Shown here piece after piece: positions 43,345 through 54,354 of a stretch of 64,000 bases of DNA. The notes under the pieces were generated by a model. The model was not told the DNA's origin and did not search any database. It was given only the letters and a program-made list of their open reading frames with translations. How positions within the stretch are numbered: the stretch's first letter is position 1; the number at the start of each line of letters is the position of its first letter. The translations under genes were made by a program, and so were the position numbers. Where the stretch lies: contig JAQOOI010000051.1 of NCBI GenBank assembly GCA_028554645.1, forward strand, positions 62,001 to 126,000, given 5' to 3'. The DNA comes from Omphalotus guepiniiformis. Its lineage: Eukaryota; Basidiomycota; Agaricomycetes; Agaricales; Omphalotaceae.

Positions 43345-45188
43345 TGTTGCGTCAAAAAGCCTTTCAGTGCTGAAATCCATCAGATTGAAGTAAATATGGA
43401 ATGTTCAAGCATTGGAAACTGAACATAAAGGACTAGAGTCACCCCAGACTGCTAGTTAAGACATGAAACATACTTGTACTCACAATGCCTAAGTGTAGTG
43501 ATTGCTACAGTACTGAATCTGGTACTAAGCAACTGTGACCAATGGGTTATACAAAGAGATACTAGTTATGCCTCTCCAGATGTGTTGGAATTCCAATGTT
43601 CCATACCAGATTGAGTTGGTCAGACCCACCCTCTAATAACTAGAGACTCTACCAAGTGTTGTTGACTGTAATCCAAGGGGTTGATGGATTTTCACTTCAA
43701 TTGAACAACTATCTAAGTCCTTTGGACTGATCAAAAGTTCCAGCTGGTCTTGCTAACTAAGTTGGCACCATAAGATTGAATGCTGAGAATATGGGCAATC
43801 TTGCAGATTGTATTACCAGAGAAATATCTGTACATTGAGTACTATGTGAACATAATGTCACTAAGATGAAATGCCAATCTGTGTAATAATGGAAGTAGAT
43901 TCAAAAGTTACATCTGCACAAATGAGTTAGCTACTCAATACTCATGATGGAAGGAGTTAGATACTGAAAATGAGTATCTCTCTGGATCTGAGTATCTCTC
44001 TGAAATTCAGTAACCCTCTGAACTTGATGAAAGACAAAGGCACTCTAATTGGAGGTCTTAGACGAAACTATGGGATAGAATACTGTCCTAGGAGAAGCTG
44101 AGAGCTATCCTAAACAAGAAATATAACCTGAGTACAAATCTGACCAAAAAGAGATGTATAGGGGTAAAACTTGAAATAAACAGTTACTGTACCTTACTGT
44201 GGCTGATAGAAACGATGAAGCATGGTCTAGATAAGCTCTAGAGCTTCTACACAACTCCTAATGCTGCCCTAGTAGAGGAGAATGTGCCAATTTTGGAGAA
44301 ACTTATAGGGGACCAGATTTGCAATGCACTAAGGAGAATGTCACCTGTCAGGATACTGGTTGCTATTTACAGGATCTGGACCTTTATTTAGATACCCTGG
44401 GTACGCCCTAACACACCTAGAACGCGGACAAAGCGATATATTTCTGTTTTTATACCAATCTATACCCACAGTGCCTACTTTTGACTATCTAACTGGAAAA
44501 TTACCTAGAAAACTACCTAAAAAGAATCCAATCTCTGCTCAATTGATACTTACTTACTTTTGACTCATTTACTGTTCAGATTACTCTTTTAATTTCGAGA
44601 TATATGTTTGATTTTATGATTTAGTATATATAGCTTACAGAGTATCTATTTAGATTTTCTTAAGCAAGTACTGCCCAAAGCTACAAGCCAAAGCAGGAAA
44701 ACCTTCTTAGACGAAATATAGCCTGGCTCTTTAGAGTTCAGTTCGAGAAATATCCAGTTGTGAAAACTTCTGTAAAGTCCCTTGTGGCAGATAAATTGAA
44801 AGAGATACTGAATCTTTGCTGAAACTGCTGTTCTGTCTGTGCTGAATCTGCCTGCTGAAACTGTCTGTGCTGCATCTGAAACTGTTCCCTGCATTGTCTG
44901 ACCATTGGATCGAGTTTAAACATCGAGATTGATTGTCCTGAATCCCTCCTGAACCCTGAAAACCACCCTTACCTTCTGTCTGAATCTTGTGTTTTGAGAT
45001 ACCCTCTGCCATTTTTCACCCAGATTGAGATAAAGACATCTGTAACCCTGCAGATTCAAAGTTCAATTGTTGTGTCTAACTGTGCGGAATCTCTGACAAC
45101 GCCAGTCACACCTCACCCTACATCATTTTGATTTGAGTTGGATTGTGCTCATTTGAGTATCTCTCTCGTTCATTTCATAGTCACTACA
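43345..45188 (+). repeat. Element C 5' LTR (1.84 kb)
   Basis: It starts TGTTGCGTC and ends CACTACA. A TATATATAG promoter core is at 44625-44633. It contains several TTAGATACT-type motifs. It is followed by two bases and the primer-binding site. Confidence 0.93.
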
Positions 45189-45190
45189 TC

Positions 45191-45207
45191 TGGAGCCCAC
45201 CGCGAGG
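45191..45207 (+). other. Element C primer-binding site
   Basis: TGGAGCCCACCGCGAGG starts two bases after the LTR, the same 17 bases and spacing as in element E. Confidence 0.8.
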
Positions 45208-45358
45208 GGTGGCTTTAGACTTGATAATTGAACTATCTGTGTATTTACACGTGTCTGGAAATAAATCTGGACTTTTCCTGTGTTGAACTTTGCCCTGTTC
45301 CTCACTTAGCAACAATTTCCTTGAAGTTGTTGAACCATCTATAAGTTTTATAACTTAG

Positions 45359-48300
45359 AGTTTGCTTGTCAAAATTAGCAGCTCACAGAGAAACACACGT
45401 CCTAGAAAGACTAAGAATTCTGAGAGAGCTGGAACAGAAGAATTGTCACTGAACCAGTCATCCAGAAGGAAAAGTTCCAAAGGAAAAGAGAAAGAAGCCA
45501 TATCTGAACCAGATTCAAGTCCACTTTCGTCTCTTTCATCCCTAAGTACTATTCCTGAACGGAATACACCTCCAGATTTATCTGAACTCTCAGCTAGATA
45601 CAAGAAAAATAAGAGGAACTTTGTTAACAGTCCTCAATATTTTGCCTTGACACATAAAAGAATCCCTGTTAAAATAATAAGGAACCCGAGAAACAATATG
45701 TCTACTCATGACAATGCTACTGGGAATGAAGCTCCCCAACAACAAGGACCTACCCAAGGACCTGTTGAGATGGAAGAGATCTTCATTTTTGGAAATGCAA
45801 CAGGAATGCAGATTCCTGTTCCTGCAGCTAAAGAGTTGCAGAATGAGAAGCTACCTAAAGTCTCTAAGCAGGCTCCCATCTTCGATAAGAAACATCCATC
45901 TGAATTGGTTGCATGGTTGGCAGAGCTGGAAGGCATCTTTGTGTCAACCGGAACTAAAACAGATGCGGCTAAAGTAATGTTGGCTCTCAGATACATGGAG
46001 TTCCATACCCGTGAAGAGTTTCAACGGCTTCAAGCTGTTAAAGATTTGGATTGGGATGCTTTCAAAGAGGCATTAATGAAAAATTTCCCTGAATCTGCAG
46101 ATAGAGGACTGGGATCTAGACAAAGATTGTATGCTATCATTGATGCATATAAGCTCATAGTGCTTGGTGCTATTCAGAAACTGATGGCATTTAAAAGAGA
46201 GTATGAGATTGAGTATGAGAAACTATCTTCTGGTACTACACCTGTAGTATCAAACTCAGAAGCTGTAGCTGGTTTCTTGAGTGCACTAGATGAACCCTTC
46301 AGAAGGAAACTTCTGGACCGCTTAGAAAACAAAGTGATCAATGGCCACTTACAAGTTCAGAGAGAGGATGACCCTTTTACTCTGAAAGATGTAATGTCTG
46401 AGGCTGAAAAACTCTGTTCTGTAAAAAGAGCAGGGGGATACAACTTTGGTTTATTCTTGAATGGTCCAAATCTGGCAGAAGGATACTCTAGGATACTCCC
46501 AACAACTGAGCAGAGTGCTACAAGGAAGTTATATGATCCTTACCAAGTAGCATCTACTGTGAAGTCAGAACCAGATCAGTGGGCAATGAAATTGTCTGCA
46601 ACAGTGGATAGTCACCAGAACCAGTTTAACCAGATTAGACAAGCCCAGGAAACGAATCTGGCAGCTCTTGCAAAGCTATCTGAGACAGTTGCTAACTTGG
46701 CAAAAATGACCCAAGCAACTTCTAGCTCAGTTAGGATGAACATGAATGCTCCAAATTCCCAATCTGGACCTGGAATGAACTCTAATGGACACAATAGTGT
46801 ACAAAGATCGTCCCAGATGTCATCTGTGAATAACAATACTCATGCTGACTCCAATTGCTATATGTGTGATGAGCCTGGACATAGATCTATGGACTGTCCA
46901 CATCAACTTAGATTTATCAGGTTGGGGTGGATGATCAAAAATAGTGCTGGTAAATGGGCATTGAAAGATGGAGTATATTGGCCAAGAGCTGATCCGTCTG
47001 ATACTCGGTCTAAGAAAGAGAAGATTGAGGAAATTGCCAAAAGACATGGATGGGAACAACCTTCCTCTCATGTTGACCAGAACTTGTATGCTTTTGAAGA
47101 TGAGGATTCTGCTATAGCAGGTCCCTCTCAAAGTAGTTCATTAGATGCTATCAACAGCCTTGTTGCTCAATTCAGTCAGGTTTGCAATACTTTGCAGAAT
47201 CTGGCACCAGCAGCTAAATCTGAAACTAAGCAGATTTTGAAACGAGAAAACAACTCTGAGTCGAAAAAACTAGAGTTTCCAATGAAGGAGATTGGTGAAG
47301 AAGCTGTATATACTCAGAATCCTTCTCACAAAACAGGTCAATCTCCTGAGGAAAGTAAACTTGTAAAGAAAAAGAGAGTTGAAGTGTTACTACCTACACT
47401 AAGACCATCTGAAAGGGAGAAATACAGACCCCCTGCTATGAGAAAAGAGCCCGTTCGTTTTGAACTACCCGTTGATTCTGACACTGAGGAGATTGAATCT
47501 CCCTCTGAAAATAACAACGATGTTGCACGGAGAGTATCTAACCGTCCGTTTGATCATGTAAAGGCAATAGATAGGCCACCTATACCAAAGGGAATGCCTG
47601 TAGGAAGCCAGAACAAGGCAAATGAGACTGAAGGAGCTCAATCTGGAACTAAAGATGGAATGAATATTGACACAAGGAATGCTATTGTATACACGAAGCC
47701 TCCACGTAAATCTGAGCCCGATTTCAAGCTTAGAAACTCACTATTCAAACCGGGTCTAGCAGAAGAAATTGCAGACAAAATCTTTAGATCTGAGATAGAT
47801 ATAAGTAGTGGGGACCTCATTGCTATATCTCCGGCACTTCAGAAGATTATGCAGAGAAAATTGAAGAACAACAGGGTGTATAAGCGTCCTGTAAAGGCTT
47901 TTGTTCATGAAGTAAGGGATGAAGATGATCCTGATGGTATTCTACCAGAAGAAGATGTCAATCTGGTACAGGCAAATTATATGATCTTTATTGAAGATAT
48001 GGCCTATGAAAGGGAAGATGTGTTTATTGTCCTAGATGAAGACACAGATGACCTTAAGAAAGGCTCAGTGGTACACAAGGATGTTGTGGACCAGTATCAG
48101 AAAGATGTACCTCCAGATGAGAGGAACAAGATCATTATAGTAGCCAGCCAGACTGACAGTCTAAAGGCAATCTACCCAAAGATTAATCACTCTGATCAAC
48201 AAGTTGAGACAGTAGTTGATAGTGGTTCTCAAATCGTGTCCATGGATACAAGAGTAGCTATTGGACTTGGTTTAAGATGGGACCCAGAGACTGTGATCCA

Positions 48301-48679
48301 TATGCAAAGTGCAAATGGTCAATTACAGGCTACTAGGGGACTAGCAAGAAATGTACCATTTACCTTTGGAGAAATAACTATCTATATGCAGATTCACATA
48401 ATAGATAAAGTGCCTTATGATGTTCTTTTGGGAAGACCATTTGATGTGTTAACAAGCAGTGTAGTCAGAAACTTTGAAACTGGAGAACAAGAGATCACCA
48501 TTACAGATCCAAACAGTGGAATGAAGTGTACAATGGGAACATATGACAGAGGTAGAGGAATTAAGGTTAAACCTATTCCTGGTGAACCAAAGCTTGTCCC
48601 TGAAACACAGAAATCTGAGAGTGTCCCTGTGAAAAATGAGGGAGACTCTCAAAATTTTCATCGGACCTCAATGAACTGA
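45359..48679 (+). CDS. gag-pro: Element C fused Gag-protease
   Basis: Open from 45359; the first ATG is at 45698 (993 residues). The part before the ATG aligns with the same region of element E and begins L-V-K-I-S, so initiation may be upstream at a non-AUG codon (TTG at 45362). The capsid-like domain is about residues 30-280. The zinc knuckle CYMCDEPGHRSMDC starts at residue 387. The protease motif V-V-D-S-G-S-Q has its Asp at residue 841. Unlike in B and E, Gag and protease share one frame here, because tcg aaa aaa cta replaces the slippery-plus-stop arrangement. The stop is at 48677-48679, overlapping pol. Confidence 0.9.
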   Translation, partial: SLLVKISSSQRNTRPRKTKNSERAGTEELSLNQSSRRKSSKGKEKEAISEPDSSPLSSLSSLSTIPERNTPPDLSELSARYKKNKRNFVNSPQYFALTHKRIPVKIIRNPRNNMSTHDNATGNEAPQQQGPTQGPVEMEEIFIFGNATGMQIPVPAAKELQNEKLPKVSKQAPIFDKKHPSELVAWLAELEGIFVSTGTKTDAAKVMLALRYMEFHTREEFQRLQAVKDLDWDAFKEALMKNFPESADRGLGSRQRLYAIIDAYKLIVLGAIQKLMAFKREYEIEYEKLSSGTTPVVSNSEAVAGFLSALDEPFRRKLLDRLENKVINGHLQVQREDDPFTLKDVMSEAEKLCSVKRAGGYNFGLFLNGPNLAEGYSRILPTTEQSATRKLYDPYQVASTVKSEPDQWAMKLSATVDSHQNQFNQIRQAQETNLAALAKLSETVANLAKMTQATSSSVRMNMNAPNSQSGPGMNSNGHNSVQRSSQMSSVNNNTHADSNCYMCDEPGHRSMDCPHQLRFIRLGWMIKNSAGKWALKDGVYWPRADPSDTRSKKEKIEEIAKRHGWEQPSSHVDQNLYAFEDEDSAIAGPSQSSSLDAINSLVAQFSQVCNTLQNLAPAAKSETKQILKRENNSESKKLEFPMKEIGEEAVYTQNPSHKTGQSPEESKLVKKKRVEVLLPTLRPSEREKYRPPAMRKEPVRFELPVDSDTEEIESPSENNNDVARRVSNRPFDHVKAIDRPPIPKGMPVGSQNKANETEGAQSGTKDGMNIDTRNAIVYTKPPRKSEPDFKLRNSLFKPGLAEEIADKIFRSEIDISSGDLIAISPALQKIMQRKLKNNRVYKRPVKAFVHEVRDEDDPDGILPEEDVNLVQANYMIFIEDMAYEREDVFIVLDEDTDDLKKGSVVHKDVVDQYQKDVPPDERNKIIIVASQTDSLKAIYPKINHSDQQVETVVDSGSQIVSMDTRVAIGLGLRWDPETVIHMQSANGQLQATRGLARNVPFTFGEITIYMQIHIIDKVPYDVLLGRPFDVLTSSVVRNFETGEQEITITDPNSGMKCTMGTYDRGRGIKVKPIPGEPKLVPETQKSESVPVKNEGDSQNFHRTSMN
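48652..48658 (+). promoter_or_regulatory. Protease-pol -1 frameshift site, A AAT TTT
   Basis: Protease-frame codons are caa aat ttt cat. The heptamer AAATTTT lies in the short overlap with the -1 pol frame, which is open from 48640. It is the same as in B and E. Confidence 0.82.
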
Positions 48680-51600
48680 TAAGAGATCAGGGAGAGGTAG
48701 CTGTTTGTATTGAAATGGATGAAGATGGCAATGCCACAATTGCTGGATATAAGCTGCCAGACAATGAATTGTTTTCAGAACCTGAAAAGGCTGAGGCATT
48801 TGTGTTTGCAGCTGAATCCATCATAAGAGAAAACGATATAGCGGCTGCAGATTCGGTTAGATCGTATTTAAATCGGTCTGTAGACTCAGAAAAGAAACAA
48901 GTGTTCTGTACCTGGCGAGAAAATTTAAATTTGAATTCAAAAGAGCACTTAGATACTCAGAATTCAGACTTAGATACTTGCACGGTACTTAATCACACTT
49001 CGGAACCCGCATCTGGAACTGAAAAGAGGATGAATAAGGGTAAAACGGTCAAAAGAGAACCGAAACCAGTCCAATCTTCAAGACCCAGATGGAGTAGAGA
49101 TAAGAATGGCAACAAAATGGCCAGATTGGTGACTGTTTTGGCTTCTAGAAAGTACAAACCAGTTGCTATTAAGGTCAAACCTGTTAAAGCTACCTTACCT
49201 GCGGAGTTCCGGATTGAAAGAAAAATAATTGGAGATCCGTTAAAAGATATGCCTGAGTTACCTACTCATCCTCCAGATTTCACTCCTGGTGAGAGGTACT
49301 CTCAAGAAAGAAAAGAAATTGTAGACAAGAATCATAATGAAGGTTTCTTATGGCCTGAAGAAATGAAACTTGTACACCATCTTATGAAAGTCCAAGAAAA
49401 AGCATTTGCATGGGAAGCATCTGAAGGAGGAACCTTTAATACAGAGTTCTTTCCTCCAGTAAAGTTTCCAGTGTTACCACACACTCCTTGGGTAGAAAGG
49501 AATATTCCTATACCTCCAGGGATCTATGATCAAGTGTGTAAAATGATTAAGGACAAAATAGATGCTGGTGTATATGAGCCGTCCAGTTCATCCTATAGAT
49601 CCAGATGGTTCTGTGTCTTAAAGAAAGATGGGAAAAGCTTAAGATTGATCCATAGTTTAGAACCACTCAATAAAGTGACTATTCAACATTCAGGAATTCC
49701 TCCTGCAACTGCAGATATAGCTAGAAGCTTCTCTGGAAGAGCATGTTTGGGTTTACTGGATATCTTTGTTGGGTATGATGAGAGGCTGGTTGATGAAAGT
49801 TCAAGAGATCTTACAACCTTCCAAACACCTTTTGGCCCACATAGATTAGTGAAGTTACCTATGGGTTGGACAAACTCTGTACCTATCTATCATGATGATG
49901 TTACATATATCTTCAGAGATGAAATTCCACATGTAACTAAACCTTACATTGATGATGTACCAGTAAAAGGGCCTGTCAGCAGATATGAAACTGCAGATGG
50001 AGGGTATGAAACTATCCCTGAAAATTCTGGCATCAGAAGATTTGTGTGGGAGCATCTGCAGAATATGAACAGAATTGTGCAAAGAATGAAACATGCTGGT
50101 GGTACCTTTGCAGGTACTAAAGCTTTTATCTGTGTAGCTGAAGGAGATGTTGTTGGACATCATGTCAGTTATGAAGGAGAAAAGCCAGTTGAAAGGTTAG
50201 CTGAAGTTGTTCTGACTTGTGATGCATCAAAATGGTCTGAGAAGAAAGATATCCGGTCATTTTTGGGCACTGCTGGTCAGATGAGGATGTTCATAAAGGA
50301 TTATGCCAAGAAAGCAAAACCTTTGACAATCTTAACTGGAGATGTGCCTTTTCAAATGGGTCCTGCAGAACTGGAAGCTGTAGAAATGATTAAAGATGGG
50401 ATTAGGAATGCTCCAGCACTCCGTCCTATTGACTATGATTTAAGTACTGGAATCACCCTTTCAGTAGATACTTCCTGGATGGCAGTAGGTTTCCAACTAT
50501 ATCAGAGAGACCCTGCAGATTCAAAGAAAAAGTTCTACAATTGGATGGGTTCTATTACCTTAAATGAGAGAGAAGCAAGGTTTTCTCAACCCAAGAGAGA
50601 ACTATATGGCTTGATGTTGGCCTTACAACAAACATACTACCAGACATATGGATGTAGGGATCTTACTGTGGAAACAGATGCAAGCTATATTAAAGGAATG
50701 CTTGACAAACCCAGTAGTGGTCCCAATGCAACTATAAACAGATGGATTGAAGAAATAAGGAAGTTCCACTTCACCTTGGTACACATCAAGGGCACTGAAC
50801 ATAAGGGACCAGATGGACTATCTAGACCACCTAGAGGAACCATACCAACTGAAAGAGCGGCATCTAGAGATCCGGATTCATTTGTTGATGAAGATGATGG
50901 TCTGCCGGTGAAATTCAGAATGGGAGATGGTGAATCTGAGGTACCCTTTGATTTTGAAGCCTTTAAAGATGAAATAGATACTCGAGGTGGTTACTTGCAG
51001 GAAGTTGCAAAGTCAATAGACGACTTTGAGGACGATTTGCAAGAAGCTCTTGAAGAAGAACGTCACTTGAATTCCATTAGAGAGCTGTTAGCAATTCAAC
51101 ATCCAGTATCTAACTCGATGTTGCAGTTTGCACAGACCTTGGTTATACCTGAAGGAGGTACTGAATGGAAACATGAACACCCGTATAGAGAGGATCACAG
51201 ATCTGCATCTACAAAGGAACTGGATGAACAACTAGACCTAATCAAAGATTGGTACCTGCAGGGCAATCAGCCTCTAGCTCACCTAGGTGAGACTGCTATG
51301 AAAAAGTTCATTTCCAGGGCTGTAAAGTTCTTTGTGGACAGAGATGGTAGACTCTATAGAAGGAATGATGATACAGGAGGCCAGCATAGACTGGTTGTGC
51401 CTAAAGAGAAAAGGATGTACATGATGCATGCTGCTCATGACCATCTGGGACATAAAGGAATGTTTGCAACAAAAGCTCTCATAGAGAAGCGTTTTTGGTG
51501 GCCAGATTTGAATGGAGATGTCAATTGGTTTGTCAAATCCTGCCAAATCTGCCAGAACCGAAAATTAGAATTGTTGAAGATTCCCCCTACTCTTACACAC

Positions 51601-52758
51601 ACTCCCTCCCTGTTTCAGAAGATTCATGTAGATGTGTTCAAAGTATCACCTCCAAGTAATGGTTGCAAGGATGTTGTACATGGCAGATGTGCACTCTCAT
51701 CCTGGTCTGAAGGAAGAGCCTTAAGATCTGACAATGCTAGATCATTGGGGGAATGGTTCTTTGATGATATTATATGCAGATGGGGATGTCCGGATGAAGT
51801 AGTAACTGATAATGCACCCCAGATGCGAGCTATGCTTAAATGGCTAGAAGATAAATATGGGATTAAAGGAATTACTATATCTCCTTACAATTCCCAAGCA
51901 AATGGCAAGATTGAGAGAGCCCACTTTGACATTAGAACTGCCTTGGCAAAAGCTACAGGTGGAGATCTAAAGAGATGGTGGTGGTTCCTCAAACATGTCT
52001 TCTGGGCAGATAGAATTACAGCTAGAAAAGGACTTGGTTGTTCACCATACTTCCTTGTTACTGGAGCTGAACCTATCCTACCCTTGGATATTGTTGAATC
52101 TACATGGTTAGTAAAACTTCCAGATAGAATCTTGACATATGAGGAACTTATTGGCTACAGAGCTCAAGCTCTAGCTAAGCATAGAACCCATGTGCAGGAG
52201 ATGATATCTAGAATTGATACAACCAAGAAAGAGACACTTAGACAATATGAAGAAGAATACAGAAATGTTATCAGAGACTTTGATTTCAAACCTGGTACAC
52301 TTATACAAGTCAGAAATACACAAGTTGAGAAGAACTTGGACAGAAAAATGTATCCTAGATACCTGGGACCCATGATTGTAATAAGGAGAACCAAAGGGGG
52401 ATCCTACATTGTGGCCCAGATGGATGGTACAGTACTCAGAGAAAAGGTTGCTGCCTTCAGAGTACTACCCCATGTAGCTAGATATGAACCAATTGAACTG
52501 CCTGAGAACATTCATGAACTTATAGACCTAACTAGTGAACAACTAGAAGAGATGGTCAATGATAACTTTGAGTTAGACCCTGAACTTGAGAGAGATTACA
52601 TCTTTGACAGTATTCCTCAACTGAGAATTCCTGCTGAAGATGAAGATCTTGATGAGTCCAGTGATGAAGAACTACAATCTGCAAACAATGCAGATGAAGA
52701 AGAACCAGATTGGGATGCTCCAGTCCAGACCAGGTCTCAATCTTCGCAAAATAAATGA
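48659..52758 (+). CDS. pol: Element C Pol (RT-RNase H-integrase)
   Basis: An intact frame; 1347 residues from the ATG at 48715, probably expressed by -1 frameshift from protease. RT has catalytic Y-I-D-D at residues 411-414. RNase H begins V-D-T-S-W with Asp 585. The integrase zinc finger ends C-Q-I-C at 943-946. The catalytic triad is Asp 973 (H-V-D-V-F), Asp 1032 (T-D-N-A) and Glu 1067 (G-K-I-E), leaving 34 residues between the last two rather than 35. The C-terminus is acidic, with no chromodomain. All catalytic residues are present, so the enzyme could be functional. Confidence 0.94.
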
Positions 52759-52960
52759 TAAACACACTATATTTGAACAAAGTACGAGATAGACACTGAA
52801 AAAGTGACTACCTAACTGCAGATGAAAGTAAAAAGTGGGTAACAGTAGTATGCACTACTAAGATAAACATAAAGGGTGTCTGAGGATGTCCTATACGATG
52901 TACCAATACCGTGTAAACTGCCCATAAATGATACTGAGATGTCCAGATGTAACATTAAAG

Positions 52961-54354
52961 TCAGAGAATGTCTGCAGATGGAAATGCATGGAAAGGAGCT
53001 GGATCATCAGCAGTACCTGGACCAGACTCCAAGGGACTCTGGTTGGCCCTGTAAGCCTTCTCCTTCTGTCTTCGGAGCAATTCCAGACGGGAAAACTCCT
53101 TGTAGGCAAATCTGTACTGAGAATGATGATACTGAATGGCATGTTGATGAACACTGAGTTCTGTCTTCAAGAAGTTGGAAATTGATTGAAGAACCTCAGG
53201 AGAGAAGTGGTCCAAGTCCATGAAAGGGAACAGAGCAGTGATACGAGTCACAATCTCTTCTCCACTCTCCCGGAGTTTGCGCTCATCTGCAGGATAATTG
53301 AGTTAGATACTCGAAAAAGCCGCAGATTGGGTGACTACTCACGGTCTGTCTCCTCTCTAAGGTTGACGATTGGGTTCTCAATCCGAGGCTTCTTCATGAC
53401 AATCACCTTGTGGGGCTCAGGAATAGGTTCATTCTACATGAACATTTATAGTCAGTACATAAAACTGCATGAATATCTCCAGATGGAACTAAAAACTTAC
53501 ATCTTTGGGTCCAACTGAGGTAGCCTGCAAAGTTACCATGGTGCATCAGTCTAGAGAAACGAACAAACAGTTCTGGACATAAATTGGCTCACCCTTGGAG
53601 AAGTGATTACTACTCTTTCCTTGGAAGACTTATGAACTGTGGTAGTAGTGGAAGAACCTTTGGTCTTGTCCTTGCTAGAGTCCTTGTTATCCTTATTGGG
53701 AGCATGAATCGACGCAGAGAGCCCAAGAGAAGGTCCATCTGCCATCTAAGAAAAGAAAGACCATGTTGAGATTTGAGTTAGATACTCAGGAGTTTGATAC
53801 TTACAGTAACGTCTCCGTCACCAGTAATGACCTCAATCTCTTCATCGTCATCATCGTCATCCTCAATGAGTTCAGGAGTTTTAGCTGGCTACACACCGAT
53901 AGGCAGTTAGATACTCGAAATGAGAGGGATGGTCAATAAAAACGTACTTTGCGCTTCTTAGATCCGCTGAGAGTCTCTCTGCGCTTTGCCAAGTCGTCCC
54001 GGAAAGCTTTAATGGCGGAGAAAGTGTCAGGTTCACCTACAGATGGGAACTTTTTGACTGCATCTGCGACCAGATTGACACCTTTGTCGAACAAAGTGAA
54101 CGCTTCCTCGGACTTAGCAACTGCATATGCAGGCAGAGACTTCTTCTGTAATAAGAAATCAAGTTAGATACTGGACCTGGAATCAAAGATTGAACATTTA
54201 CAAGATGACTAGCAAGGGCTGTAATAAGCATCCCAAGCAGTTCAGTATCCGCATCTTTGGCCTCCATGGCTCCAGTAGCTCGAGAAAGATATTGCTGCGT
54301 TGTGGCAACCCACTCAGGACGCTCAGGCCAAGTCTTGGGACCTTTAGGGGCCAT
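52961..54354 (-). CDS. Gene X of element C (antisense, about seven exons)
   Basis: Exon 1 is 54354-54202 (51 codons, M-A-P-K-G-P-K). Later exons carry a Lys-rich end K-K-R-K, an acidic stretch of six Asp, an M-A-D-G-P exon and a C-terminal exon from E-R-K-L-R to the stop at 52961. Joined, this gives about 340 residues. All introns seen are GT-AG. Exon edges coincide with those of the diverged X gene of element E. The family is not recognised; Lys-rich and acidic patches suggest a nuclear protein. It lies tail-to-tail with pol. The 13-bp motif GAGTATCTAACTC occurs in or next to several introns (53302, 53775, and variants at 53902 and 54163). Confidence 0.72.
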
